From Stramenopiles sp. TOSAG23-6 (taxonomy: Eukaryota; Sar), in contig LT636036.1 of assembly GCA_900128565.1 (NCBI GenBank), positions 1 to 20,573 on the forward strand: a stretch of 20,573 nucleotides of DNA, in the 5' to 3' direction. The first letter of the stretch is position 1. The number at the start of each line of letters is the position of its first letter. Both the position numbers and the translations under genes were made by a program. Shown here piece by piece: positions 6,325 through 15,403 of the stretch. The notes below the pieces were generated by a model. The model was not told the DNA's origin and searched no databases. It worked only from the letters and a program-made list of their open reading frames with translations.

Positions 6325-8772
6325 ATGGCATTGGAAAATTCAAAACTTCATTACCACTTTAAAGCTTTGCAAGAACGTGTGTCAAGTACACCACAGACGC
6401 TAAATGGGTTTGTATCGATTTTGCAGAGGCGAATTAAAATAGAGGAAAATTATGCAAAAGAAATGATGCTGCTCTCCGAAGATGTTAGTATAGGTCAATG
6501 TGAGCAGTCGACTACTCGTTCTGCTTTGGATATGCTCCGTGGAACTTTGTTGACAAAAAGTGAGCAACATAGTGAATTTGCAGAACACCTACTACATGAT
6601 GTAATGGGTCCCTTGGAAGCTCTTGCCTTGCCTCAGCAGCACAAAGCACAACAATTAATTGGTGAAACATATGATATTGTAAAACGGTATAAAGCTGCAC
6701 ATACATCATATTCTCAGACATTTCGGCGTATGCAACAAGCTGACAAAATGCAAAAAGAAATAGAGATAGAAATAGTAGATACAATGAAACAACGAAATAG
6801 AGTAGAGCGACTTTTAAAAGAGTTATCTCGTAAAACTATGCAAAAGGCACAAGGAAGTAAAGATAGTAAAACCCCTTCTAGAGATGTGGTAAGAAAGAAA
6901 TCTTCAAAGATTAATAGAATTGTTCGGGAACCACCACCTCCTCCACCAAAACCAAATGTATCCTTCAATAGCTCTGATAGAATGAACTTTCATTCGCCTA
7001 GAAGCAAACGTCCACTACATCTACACCTATCAAATAGTGATGTGTACAAAGATTCTAACGATACCAAAGATCAAAAGAGGAGAAATAAGCAGAAAAATGA
7101 CCCAAGTAAAGAAGTCATTGCACCTCGTCGAAATAGTTTAAGTGCACTCGCAGGAGTAATTGTAGAAAATGTTGTAGGATTTGCATCTGGAGGAAAACCT
7201 AAAACAGCAGAGATGATTGAGCGAAAAAAACTCTTGTCTGAATTATCAAAACTAGTCGATAAAGAACGGTCTTTATTTGAATCTCGTCAACGCCTTTCAG
7301 AAAATATTGTGGGAGCACAAGTTGAATGTCGAGAGGCTTGGGATGCTCTTGTCATGATTTCACAACGTCATTCTACACACATGTCTGGGCTTTTATTTAA
7401 ACTACAACACTGGGAAGAAGAAAGAAGCGAATTACTAAGATCGCAACTACGTCAACTTTCTATATTTGAGAGTGCCATGGAAGCAAATCTTCAATACGAT
7501 ATACAACTATTGGCCCGCGCAGTTGATTCGATTGATTTTGAAACTGATTTAAAAGAATATGTTGTACGTGCTGAAAAAGAACCATCTTCTGAAGCAACAT
7601 TTACTAACCTTTCGCCTCCCCCAAGACTATCCACCACAAAAAACGACACCAATGTACGTACAAAGTTGCGTCTGTCTGCTAGACGTGGTGAAGTTCCATT
7701 AGCTGATAAATTCCAGGGTTCAAGGCAGCCTGTATCGACAATAATCAAAGATCATGATGAAACAAGATATAGGGAAAGAAAAATTGCCTCTGATACAATT
7801 GAAGTACAAAGGAGAACGCAACATCCAATTTCATTCATCGACGATGATGAAAAAGTAAATAATTTGAAGCCCGTAAAGTCTGACGATTTAGATTTTATAA
7901 AAAATAAACAAATGAAAAAAGAGGATGTAGACAACAAGAAATGGTCTAGTGAGATTCCTGGTATATACAAAAAAAATACTTTGAAGCCAGGTGACTTATC
8001 AACCACAGATGACATGGTTGATGCAGCTCATAAAGTCATATCTATTCTTGTCACAGAACTATTTGATTTAAATAATGAAGATACGATTGAAGGCAAATGT
8101 GTTCACGATCAGATATTACGATTTATACAATCAACTCAATATGGATGCAGTGCATTTGCTGATGCCATGCTTGCTCAGCGTGGTGTATCATCTCAACTTT
8201 CACAATTAGGCTTTACTTTACTAACAAAATTAATACGACAAGCATTATATGTAGCGAATGATCGAGGAGATTTGTATTTTGCCCGTAATGTGATGGGTCT
8301 AGTTCAAACTTTTTATACAAATACAGATGTAAGTGAATCATCAGATAATTGCACAAATCAAAGTAAAATGAATGAAAATAATAATCGTTTACTTTTAAAT
8401 GAAGTAAAAACTCACCCGATTTGGCATAATGTTGCTTTCTGGGAAAAAACTATTTTTTCTGCAATCAACCACATGAGATCAAAAAATTATGGTACCAGTA
8501 ATAGTAAAAAGTCACAAGATTTAGTAGTTTATGTCCAACTTGAAATATATAGCTATAATATGTGTTCATTTGATATTGATCATGAAACTGTATCAAAGCT
8601 CATGAAGAAGTTTTGTGCTATGTATACGCTTGATGATGAAACGTGGAACAAGTTGAATACAATCATCGATGGATTTTATAAAGATACTGTTGTTGAAAAT
8701 GTAATGTTACCTACACCTGTAATTGAATCCTTGTTTGATACTAATATGAAACGAAATACAGCAGACAAATGA
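6325..8772 (+). CDS. F-BAR (FCH) domain protein with C-terminal SBF2/KIAA0513-like region
   Basis: The first ATG (6325, ACAATGGC context) gives 815 residues without an intron; the frame is open slightly further upstream but without ATG. Residues 1-175 are a typical FCH start (HYHFKALQERVSSTPQTLNG, LQRRIKIEENYAKEM). A long low-complexity insert (175-290) has a polyproline PPPPPPKP at 203-210, a possible SH3 ligand. The second half of the F-BAR helix bundle follows (about 295-405, RKKLLSELSKLVDKE...EAWDALVMISQRHS). F-BAR dimers bend and bind phosphoinositide membranes and link them to actin in endocytosis or cytokinesis. Residues about 560-740 (LLTKLIRQALYVANDRGDLY, ARNVMGLVQTFY, HPIWHNVAFWEKTIFSAIN) resemble the helical SBF2/KIAA0513 family. 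That second assignment rests on motif memory only. The stop is 14 bp from the stop of the convergent JmjC gene. Confidence 0.82.
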   Translation: MALENSKLHYHFKALQERVSSTPQTLNGFVSILQRRIKIEENYAKEMMLLSEDVSIGQCEQSTTRSALDMLRGTLLTKSEQHSEFAEHLLHDVMGPLEALALPQQHKAQQLIGETYDIVKRYKAAHTSYSQTFRRMQQADKMQKEIEIEIVDTMKQRNRVERLLKELSRKTMQKAQGSKDSKTPSRDVVRKKSSKINRIVREPPPPPPKPNVSFNSSDRMNFHSPRSKRPLHLHLSNSDVYKDSNDTKDQKRRNKQKNDPSKEVIAPRRNSLSALAGVIVENVVGFASGGKPKTAEMIERKKLLSELSKLVDKERSLFESRQRLSENIVGAQVECREAWDALVMISQRHSTHMSGLLFKLQHWEEERSELLRSQLRQLSIFESAMEANLQYDIQLLARAVDSIDFETDLKEYVVRAEKEPSSEATFTNLSPPPRLSTTKNDTNVRTKLRLSARRGEVPLADKFQGSRQPVSTIIKDHDETRYRERKIASDTIEVQRRTQHPISFIDDDEKVNNLKPVKSDDLDFIKNKQMKKEDVDNKKWSSEIPGIYKKNTLKPGDLSTTDDMVDAAHKVISILVTELFDLNNEDTIEGKCVHDQILRFIQSTQYGCSAFADAMLAQRGVSSQLSQLGFTLLTKLIRQALYVANDRGDLYFARNVMGLVQTFYTNTDVSESSDNCTNQSKMNENNNRLLLNEVKTHPIWHNVAFWEKTIFSAINHMRSKNYGTSNSKKSQDLVVYVQLEIYSYNMCSFDIDHETVSKLMKKFCAMYTLDDETWNKLNTIIDGFYKDTVVENVMLPTPVIESLFDTNMKRNTADK

Positions 8773-8786
8773 ATTATTATTTAAAT

Positions 8787-10511
8787 TTAAAAATTAAATG
8801 AAAATGAAGAAACTCCATTCTTGTTATCATCAGCAGTTGTACTCGTACTACCACTACTGACTTTATTCTCACTTGAATCATCATCTCCTGCAATAATTTT
8901 ACTCCATAATGAATATTTCGTTGCATCCATGGCACTTTTGACACCAGGTAATTCGGTAAGATGTGGACGTTTTTCTTTGATCACTGACACAAATCTCCCA
9001 TGTAAAGAATCTCCATCTTTAATTCCGGAAACTTGCTCTTTTTTATCACGAAGAAATTCTAATACTTTGGCTAGATTATTTGCTGTTACGAAGTTTTGGG
9101 TGATTGCAACCGACGGTTCAATATTAATAACAGCATGCCACCAACCGTGGGGGACATAAACAATTTCACCTGCCTTGCATGGTTTGTGAAAAAATATTTA
9201 AAATTTCTTTTTGTTAGGTACGAAATGTAGTACAAAACAAAATTGAAATTGAAATTGAAATAAAAACATACAAGTGCACTGTATGGGTTGTTGTGATGGA
9301 GGTAATGCTTCGATCTCTGTGTAAAAGTTCAAATACCATTCCATGAGAGATACTGATTGGGTCACCTCAGCAAGATCATTCGTAGGATATACGCCAGGGG
9401 GCGTTACACCAGGAGGAAACATGATCCAACGTTTTGCACCACTGATTACGGCATTCCAAGCAGAAGTTGCATTTGGATCGATGTGAAAGGATGAACCAGA
9501 TTTTGCAGGACCCATAATCATCCATCTATAATATGGACGCTGTGGAATTTCACCTAGAAGAGAAAATAAATCTAAATCATAGCTACTATTACTACTACTA
9601 CTACTACTACTACTAACCTTGTTATTCTCAACGCCAGGTGATGAAAAATACACAGGAACAGTAAAATCATGCAAAAGTTCAGGTAATTTGTCAAAAAAAC
9701 GCTTATCAAACAAATAAATCGGTTGATCATCACTCGAGCTTACACCCTCCATATAACTAATATAATCATCCATCGTGAAATTATAGCCGCCTGCATTAAA
9801 CTTCACAGTTTTACCTTCAATAAGACTAGCCTTTTGAGCTTGTTTCTTTAGATAATCAAAATTCCACGCACGATCTTTCGATGCGAATGCGTGCCATTGA
9901 GTAGCACAATCAGTAATTAATACAGGTTGATTTTTAGCATCAAATTCGCGAATAAAATCTTCCACTGAGAGAGACTTTGCTGAACGCCGCTCCATATTTT
10001 CAACAGTTGTCCATGAAGGATGTAGTCCAGAAGACGCACAAAGCAAAGGACGATATAGTGCATCAGAATATAAACCATCAACAATAATAGGTGCATGCTC
10101 TTTGTATTCATCAATTCGATTTGAGCCAGACAACAATCTATACACATAACTTTGCTTCCAAGAATATTTAAAGGAAAAATCCCCACCAAATTTAACTAGA
10201 CAAAGACGACGCCATAAAGCGTCGTGATGAGAAAATACATACAAGGCACGACTTGCCAGACATAAATGACACAATGCACTTGCATCGAAATATGAAAAAA
10301 CTATTAAAAGAACATCATCACTACGAATCGTTCCAAAACTACCAAGACCAGTCTGTCGACAGTCCACAAAGCCATCTAAAAGTGAATCCGCGTACATATT
10401 TCCAAGTAATCGCACACCATATGGATGTTTACCCCGCTCCAAAATATTCGTTACTAAATCATGACCTCCAACAAGTCGACTTTTCTTTGCTGGTGGAAGC
10501 ATGTCGCCCAT
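8787..10511 (-). CDS. F-box plus JmjC-domain protein, JMJD6-like Fe(II)/2-oxoglutarate oxygenase
   Basis: Exon 1 is 10511-9272 (413 codons plus 1 nt) and exon 2 is 9178-8787 (TAA), giving 543 residues. Residues about 64-105 are an F-box (SDDVLLIVFSYFDASALCHL...DALWRRLC). Residues about 185-440 are a JmjC domain: QPVLITDCATQW, YYRWMIMGPAKSGSSFHIDP, GAKRWIMFPPGVTPPGV, then AGEIVYVPHGWWHAVINIEP. The metal triad is His343, Asp345 and His428, and Lys360 is positioned for 2-oxoglutarate. The last histidine is encoded by exon 2, so correct splicing is needed for activity. Such proteins hydroxylate or demethylate protein side chains; the substrate here is unknown. A run of serines (about 300-307, TAG/TAC triplets) lies in a loop. 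The N-terminal ATG at 10511 is the first in frame. Confidence 0.88.
9179..9271 (-). repeat. GT-AT family intron, 93 nt
   Basis: It starts GTATGTTTTTATTTC after Q-C-T and ends ATTTTTTCACAAACCAT before GCAAGGCAGGTG. Joining as T|GT...AT|GC gives I-Q-C-T-C-K-A-G-E-I, with the spacing expected between the conserved Cys and AGE of JmjC proteins. It has TACCTAAC 34 nt from the end. Using the nearest downstream AG gives a stop or deletes conserved residues. Confidence 0.9.
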
Positions 10512-10769
10512 ATTTGAAGTATAGCAACAGCGACGTGGGCTCTAAACTATTACTGCTAATAATTATTTACTGTCGTATAGTCGAGCAAGTCACTTTGAAG
10601 TTCAGAATTTGAGATCTCATCCAAATCGGAATCCGCGCTGAACCAAAACAAAAAGCAGGTTTAGGGTTTTTCATGAAAGATGAAAAAATTGAATAATGTA
10701 ATCTAATATAACTAACTGATACATGGGAATATGCAAATTAAATAAATTTACTAATTTCAAATCGAATTG
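10512..10769. other. Intergenic region, kinesin 3' end and JmjC promoter
   Basis: This 258-bp AT-rich gap lies between two minus-strand genes. No element is recognised. Confidence 0.35.
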
Positions 10770-13700
10770 TCAATCAATAGTTGATATTCTTGGAGATGCC
10801 ATTAATTTACCTAAATTTGAAACAACTTTCTGCCTTGATTCATTTTCATCACTTTGTTTACCACTGACACCAACTACGGGAACAAAATCATCATCATCAT
10901 CATCATCAAGGTATTTCGGTGAAAATTGTTCACTTTCTGTTTGGTCTTCGGACGAGGAGCTTTGCGTTTCTTTCTGATCTGCGCTTGTTGTGAATTGAGC
11001 GGCGAATGCTCTTGCACGCTGTCCCATACCTGCAAATAACCCAGTCATGCCCAAGCTTGATGTAATTATAGTTTCATTTCCTGTTTTGTCAGTCATTTTA
11101 TGTTCATGTGTAAGAGCTGTTGCCAAACCAACAAAGCGTCCTTTATTTGAATTTAAAGACCACTCTGGTGAACGCGTGGAGTCTTTATGTGCAGAGTTAG
11201 GTGCATACCTACTCCGTTTATAACGCAGATTTCGTCCATCACTATCCCTATGTCCTAATTTGCGTCGTAATCTATTTCGTGTATTAGGAGTATTTATTTT
11301 TCTGTTTGATGTATTACTATTGATCATAGGTTGTTTCCCAAAGCAATCTGTAGCCTTACCCTGGATCTCGCTTAACTGATCTGTCTGATTCTTTAATTTA
11401 TTTCGATGCATTGCAAGTGCAACATTGCGTACACCAAGTTGCCGCTCCAAATGATTCTTTAACTTTTGATGTCTTTGCCACATTGCTTGGTTGTCTTCGG
11501 CAGCCATCTGAAGGCATTCTTTGAGCATACAAAGCTCATCAGTTACAATGTTACTCGATTCCATATTCCTGAAACTAGTAACGTTTCCTTTATCCGTAAC
11601 TTTGTTGCTTTCGGATGAGGTACGCATTAGTTTCCAGGGTGCAAATACTCGTTGCCATACTGGCGGTTCGCTTGATAAAGTTTCTCCGGTGGATGCATTT
11701 ATTTTTGATTCAGAGTTTCGCACTTCCAGTTCTACTTTTGAATTTACAGATGTTTTCAGAACTAAATTAGATTGGCCATCTTTATTGTGAGATGTTTCAT
11801 TTTGACTTGAAGACAACACCTGAATGGAGTCTTTGTTCATGGTTATATCTATATTGTCTATATTGTGTTTTTCCATATATTCATTGATGGTTTCAATTTC
11901 ATCGGTACCAAGAATACGCTTCACCATGCGGCGATACGCCACATGTTGCTTCTGTAGCTCCTCAACACTTCCAACAGACTGTTCCAATAATAATATTGCT
12001 TCATTCCTTTCAGCTTGTCGTGCTTCCTTTTCTATTGTAAGTTCTAATTGCGCAGCTTCATGTCCTGTCTCTGCTGCTGTTACTGCTTGCTCTAATGCGC
12101 GCCATCTAGGTGGAAATGGAGATGCTGTAGATTTTGTAAGTTCTCGGGCCGATTTTTCAACTCCATCTTTTATGGCATGTTGTTGAATAAAACTTTTCAC
12201 TAAACTTTCTAATTTTTCTTGTCTAATTTTCAAACGTCCCTCAGTCTCCGCTTGTAAACTGAGATTTTTGTTTTGCTCTAGTAATTGAATCCTTTCTTTC
12301 AAAACTTTAATTAGAGCTCGTTGAGCTGCAAGTATATCAACATTAGCTATAGTATTTTTCTGTTTTTCTACGTCACAATTAAGTGATGTTACATTTGTTT
12401 CTTGTGCTAATTTAGTTGTAGCTGATAAAACTTCCTGCAATTTCTTCAAATCTTCTTCTAAACGCGCAATCGTTTTTTTATCCTTATTGTTTCTATAACG
12501 ACTACCACTCCCATCGTCGTCAAATCCTTCGTTTACTTTAGGTTTATTTTTTATAAATTTTGCGCGCTGTGCAAATCGTAGCGTAGAGAGAGTTTGCGAT
12601 GCAGATGTTGGCTCTGATGATACAGCCGCTATGATACATGTTCGGGAGTTGCCACCTAGACTATCGCGTAATAAGAAGGTCAGCTTTGAATCTCTATATC
12701 TGACATATTTGCTTACACCATCACCGACATCAACTAATGCCATAATAACGGCACCAAGAGTAGATAAGGATTTATTAATAGACGCCGCTTCTTTTAATTG
12801 TACTCCCCGTGTATCAGTATCACATTGTCTCTCACTACCAGCAAGATCAACCAAATGAAGCCGTGATTTTGTACATCGACGACGGCCTGTCGAAATATAC
12901 GACAATTCATCATCTTCCTTTTTTTCTAGAATATTTTCGTACACTTCGATATTAATTTCAAGTACGACATGACTACGACTACTACGAGAATTCATTGTTG
13001 TTGAACCAACCCGACGCCTCTCTAACCCTTCGGATATGGCTTTAACAGCTGACTCCATGTTATCAACATCAATACGAATTGCAGCAGGTACGTACACACC
13101 AAGACTAGCATCCTCGCGTAGCTGAAGCGTTGTAGGAGGTGGCGGAAGACTAATCCTTTCATTTGTAATTGGATCTCGCTCACCATCCCGCTGTAAGAAT
13201 AGATCTGTTATGTTTTCGCGATATATTTCAAGTAATGATAATTTAATGTTCATCTTGCGATCTCTCAAATTTGCTTTTGCTAAGCGTGCTTTAGCTATTG
13301 ATGTGAAAAACCCTGGCTCAGTAACTATTTTATTTAAACTTCGGTTTTCATTCGATTCGTATATATCGTCATAACCACCAACATGAATGTTATCAACGAA
13401 TAGTTGTGGACATAAAAATTTACCGTGTAAGCAGCAACCTTTTGCATTCACAAGCTCTAAGTATCGTTCACTTTTAGACTCGTCCATCAAGTCTATTATT
13501 TCTATTGAATCAACTTTTGGAAAAGAATTATTTAAAGCAGACGAAGCCGAAATATGTGTTTCTATCCATCGTTGAACCTCTGTGCAATTTTGTCTTACTT
13601 GACTTGTACTACTAAAGTCGCCAGAAGTTATGAGTAAAGTAACTTTGGGAGTCTCATGTGTTTTACTGTTTCTTTTTGTTTGTTCTACATCTTCAATTTT

Positions 13701-14552
13701 ACATGGATCTTCTTTACTTTTGTCCCATGATTTAGTTGTTTCAAAGATACTTTCTAAGACCCGAGGAACAATACCACGAAAATTATATTGGCCTGTATCA
13801 TTTTCTTTACTTTGCCATGTCATACATTCAGGGCCAAACATTGTGTGAGTCTTCCCAGAACCAGTTTGACCGTAAGCAAATATTGAACCATTAATTCCAC
13901 AAGTTGCGCCTTGAACAACAGGCATAGCTACTGATTCAAATACTTGTTTTTGGGTTGATGTAGAACCGAATACACGGTCAAATGTGAATCGCTGTTCATT
14001 TGAATGGCCGTCACTCTTCAGTGATATTTCACTACGACGACTTCCTAAATTGGAGTCATTTACCGCTACACAAGACAATTCCGTCGACGTCTCTTTCATC
14101 GGTCGCACTCGAATAAAGACTTTCACAGTTGCATCTGTAACGCCCTTGCCTTTTTTGCTTCTATCTGTCCGGATATTTTTACTAGAAACACTCGCACTTC
14201 TTTGTAACGTGTTATAACGTGGTCGCTTTTTCTTACTTCGAGGCACATGGGAAGTCTTTCGTACTAATTTAGTTTTTTGTAGTGATGGAGTAGAAATATT
14301 ATCAAGATCTTCACGGCGGCGCTTACTGGAAATTCCTGAAATTGTAGCACACTTACGGCGGTGACTCATTTTTTTTACTGAGTGTTTGGTGCTATACGTC
14401 TGGTTCTTATTCTTATTTGGGGTATTCTTGATGACGCGAATATTGTTTTCTGTTTTATACTTTTCACGTAAAGGACTATTCCGTGCGGGTAAAGTCATCG
14501 ACTTCAACCTGTCATATAGACGTCGACTTCTTGATTTTCCTGTGGACGACAT
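10770..14552 (-). CDS. Kinesin-12 (KIF15/PAKRP)-like motor protein, intronless
   Basis: A single 1260-residue ORF starts at ATG 14552. A basic, low-complexity N-terminal extension (1-140) precedes the motor domain: TVKVFIRVRPM (142-152), P-loop GQTGSGKTHT (228-237), switch I NSRSSRSH (521-528), switch II LVDLAGSE (567-574), and the end of the motor FAQRAKFIKNKPKVNE (660-675). The last stretch matches the kinesin-12 neck. Motors of this class walk on microtubules and act in spindles or the phragmoplast. The motor carries about 170 extra residues between GIVPRVLESIFE (260) and LSLLEIYRENITDLF (438), where kinesins normally have about 20. Coiled-coil segments follow (about 690-770, 840-900, 1020-1080). 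The C-terminal tail is basic, then acidic (DDDDDD). No intron of the GT-AT family is present over 3.8 kb. Confidence 0.9.
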   Translation of the reverse strand: MSSTGKSRSRRLYDRLKSMTLPARNSPLREKYKTENNIRVIKNTPNKNKNQTYSTKHSVKKMSHRRKCATISGISSKRRREDLDNISTPSLQKTKLVRKTSHVPRSKKKRPRYNTLQRSASVSSKNIRTDRSKKGKGVTDATVKVFIRVRPMKETSTELSCVAVNDSNLGSRRSEISLKSDGHSNEQRFTFDRVFGSTSTQKQVFESVAMPVVQGATCGINGSIFAYGQTGSGKTHTMFGPECMTWQSKENDTGQYNFRGIVPRVLESIFETTKSWDKSKEDPCKIEDVEQTKRNSKTHETPKVTLLITSGDFSSTSQVRQNCTEVQRWIETHISASSALNNSFPKVDSIEIIDLMDESKSERYLELVNAKGCCLHGKFLCPQLFVDNIHVGGYDDIYESNENRSLNKIVTEPGFFTSIAKARLAKANLRDRKMNIKLSLLEIYRENITDLFLQRDGERDPITNERISLPPPPTTLQLREDASLGVYVPAAIRIDVDNMESAVKAISEGLERRRVGSTTMNSRSSRSHVVLEINIEVYENILEKKEDDELSYISTGRRRCTKSRLHLVDLAGSERQCDTDTRGVQLKEAASINKSLSTLGAVIMALVDVGDGVSKYVRYRDSKLTFLLRDSLGGNSRTCIIAAVSSEPTSASQTLSTLRFAQRAKFIKNKPKVNEGFDDDGSGSRYRNNKDKKTIARLEEDLKKLQEVLSATTKLAQETNVTSLNCDVEKQKNTIANVDILAAQRALIKVLKERIQLLEQNKNLSLQAETEGRLKIRQEKLESLVKSFIQQHAIKDGVEKSARELTKSTASPFPPRWRALEQAVTAAETGHEAAQLELTIEKEARQAERNEAILLLEQSVGSVEELQKQHVAYRRMVKRILGTDEIETINEYMEKHNIDNIDITMNKDSIQVLSSSQNETSHNKDGQSNLVLKTSVNSKVELEVRNSESKINASTGETLSSEPPVWQRVFAPWKLMRTSSESNKVTDKGNVTSFRNMESSNIVTDELCMLKECLQMAAEDNQAMWQRHQKLKNHLERQLGVRNVALAMHRNKLKNQTDQLSEIQGKATDCFGKQPMINSNTSNRKINTPNTRNRLRRKLGHRDSDGRNLRYKRSRYAPNSAHKDSTRSPEWSLNSNKGRFVGLATALTHEHKMTDKTGNETIITSSLGMTGLFAGMGQRARAFAAQFTTSADQKETQSSSSEDQTESEQFSPKYLDDDDDDDFVPVVGVSGKQSDENESRQKVVSNLGKLMASPRISTID

Positions 14553-14845
14553 TACCTCAATTAAGTTGGCAATCCCTCAATATTTAAAGAAAGCTAGAGG
14601 AACGAGGCGGCCTTCATCAAAGGTTCGGCCTATTTAAGACTTTAGGAGTCTTGAAGAATATTGAATTTAAAAAATTTCTGAATCTCAAAAAATCTCAAAT
14701 CTCGTCATTCAAATTTTTGAAATCAAATCAAAATCGAATGTCATCGTCATGTTGGCGCGAGAAAACAAAGCTTTGTTTCTAAAAATATAAGCATCTTGGG
14801 TTGGGCTGCATTGTCTCAAGTAGTTGAAAGACTCCACACACTGTG
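14553..14845. promoter_or_regulatory. Divergent intergenic region, kinesin / UVR-motif gene
   Basis: This 293-bp gap lies between divergent starts. TATTTAA-like sequences occur near 14580 and 14630 and could be core promoter elements. Nothing firmer is visible. Confidence 0.35.
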
Positions 14846-15403
14846 ATGAGAAAAATTCAGTATGCAATAGAAAGGAAACAATCTGCAATAACATTAGCAG
14901 TCTTAAATGAGGATTTCTCTCAGGCCGCGGCGCTTGGTAAAGATATCGAACTCTTGCGGAAATTAGGTGATGAAGATATTGACTTAGAAGCGTACATGAA
15001 AAGGAAAAAAAAATTATTAGCTAAATTTGTGCAGCAGGAAGAGTTTGAACAATGTGTTTTATTGAAACGCGAAATTCAATTAGTTGAAAAATTACTCCCA
15101 TCACCAAGTCCTGTTCGAGCTAAAACAAAGCCTCGCCTTCCTCCACGAGGGAAAGAAATACCTCCCCGACGACCAGCAAGAAACTCAAAGTTGCCACCAA
15201 CTAGGCTTTCCGCACGAGTGGCAAAAGCAGCAAAGTCTTCGGATAGTAGAAGGTCTTGGGATAAACAACAAAAGAGTAGATATACAGGATATAATGGCAA
15301 AGTTGGAAGGTATAACAGTAGCAGTGAAGCAGATGATCAGGTGGTGGATAGTTGTAGTTCTAGTGACCACGAAAAACATAGAAGTAGTCATGGTCAAAAT
15401 ACA
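14846..15403 (+). CDS. UVR-motif protein, N-terminal part (5' half of a UVR/RhoGAP-like/PH gene)
   Basis: ATG 14846 opens MRKIQYAIERKQSAITLAVL. Two helical UVR-like motifs follow: NEDFSQAAALGKDIELLRKL and QQEEFEQCVLLKREIQLVEK, each with the pattern of a hairpin used for protein contacts. A basic proline-rich linker follows (LPPRGKEIPPRRPARNSKLP), then a serine-rich region ending SSDHEKHRSSHGQNT. After 15403 the + strand continues only as antisense of the cysteine-module gene, and the 241-residue ORF there is an artefact. The sequence 15349-15403 recurs inverted at the right window edge, where the frame continues without interruption (HGQNT-YHTNK). These 186 codons plus 397 there would make a protein of 582 residues. 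Confidence 0.72.
15349..15403 (+). repeat. Inverted repeat, left arm (55 nt)
   Basis: It is identical to the reverse complement of 20519-20573. The match ends at the base after CAAAATAC(A), where the + strand goes to ATCC and the other copy to TATC. It extends to the last base of the window, so the true length is unknown. Confidence 0.95.

Noticed and set aside
9590-9617. TAG/TAC triplet run as a regulatory microsatellite
   Set aside because: It lies in frame inside the JmjC gene and encodes a serine tract in a loop.
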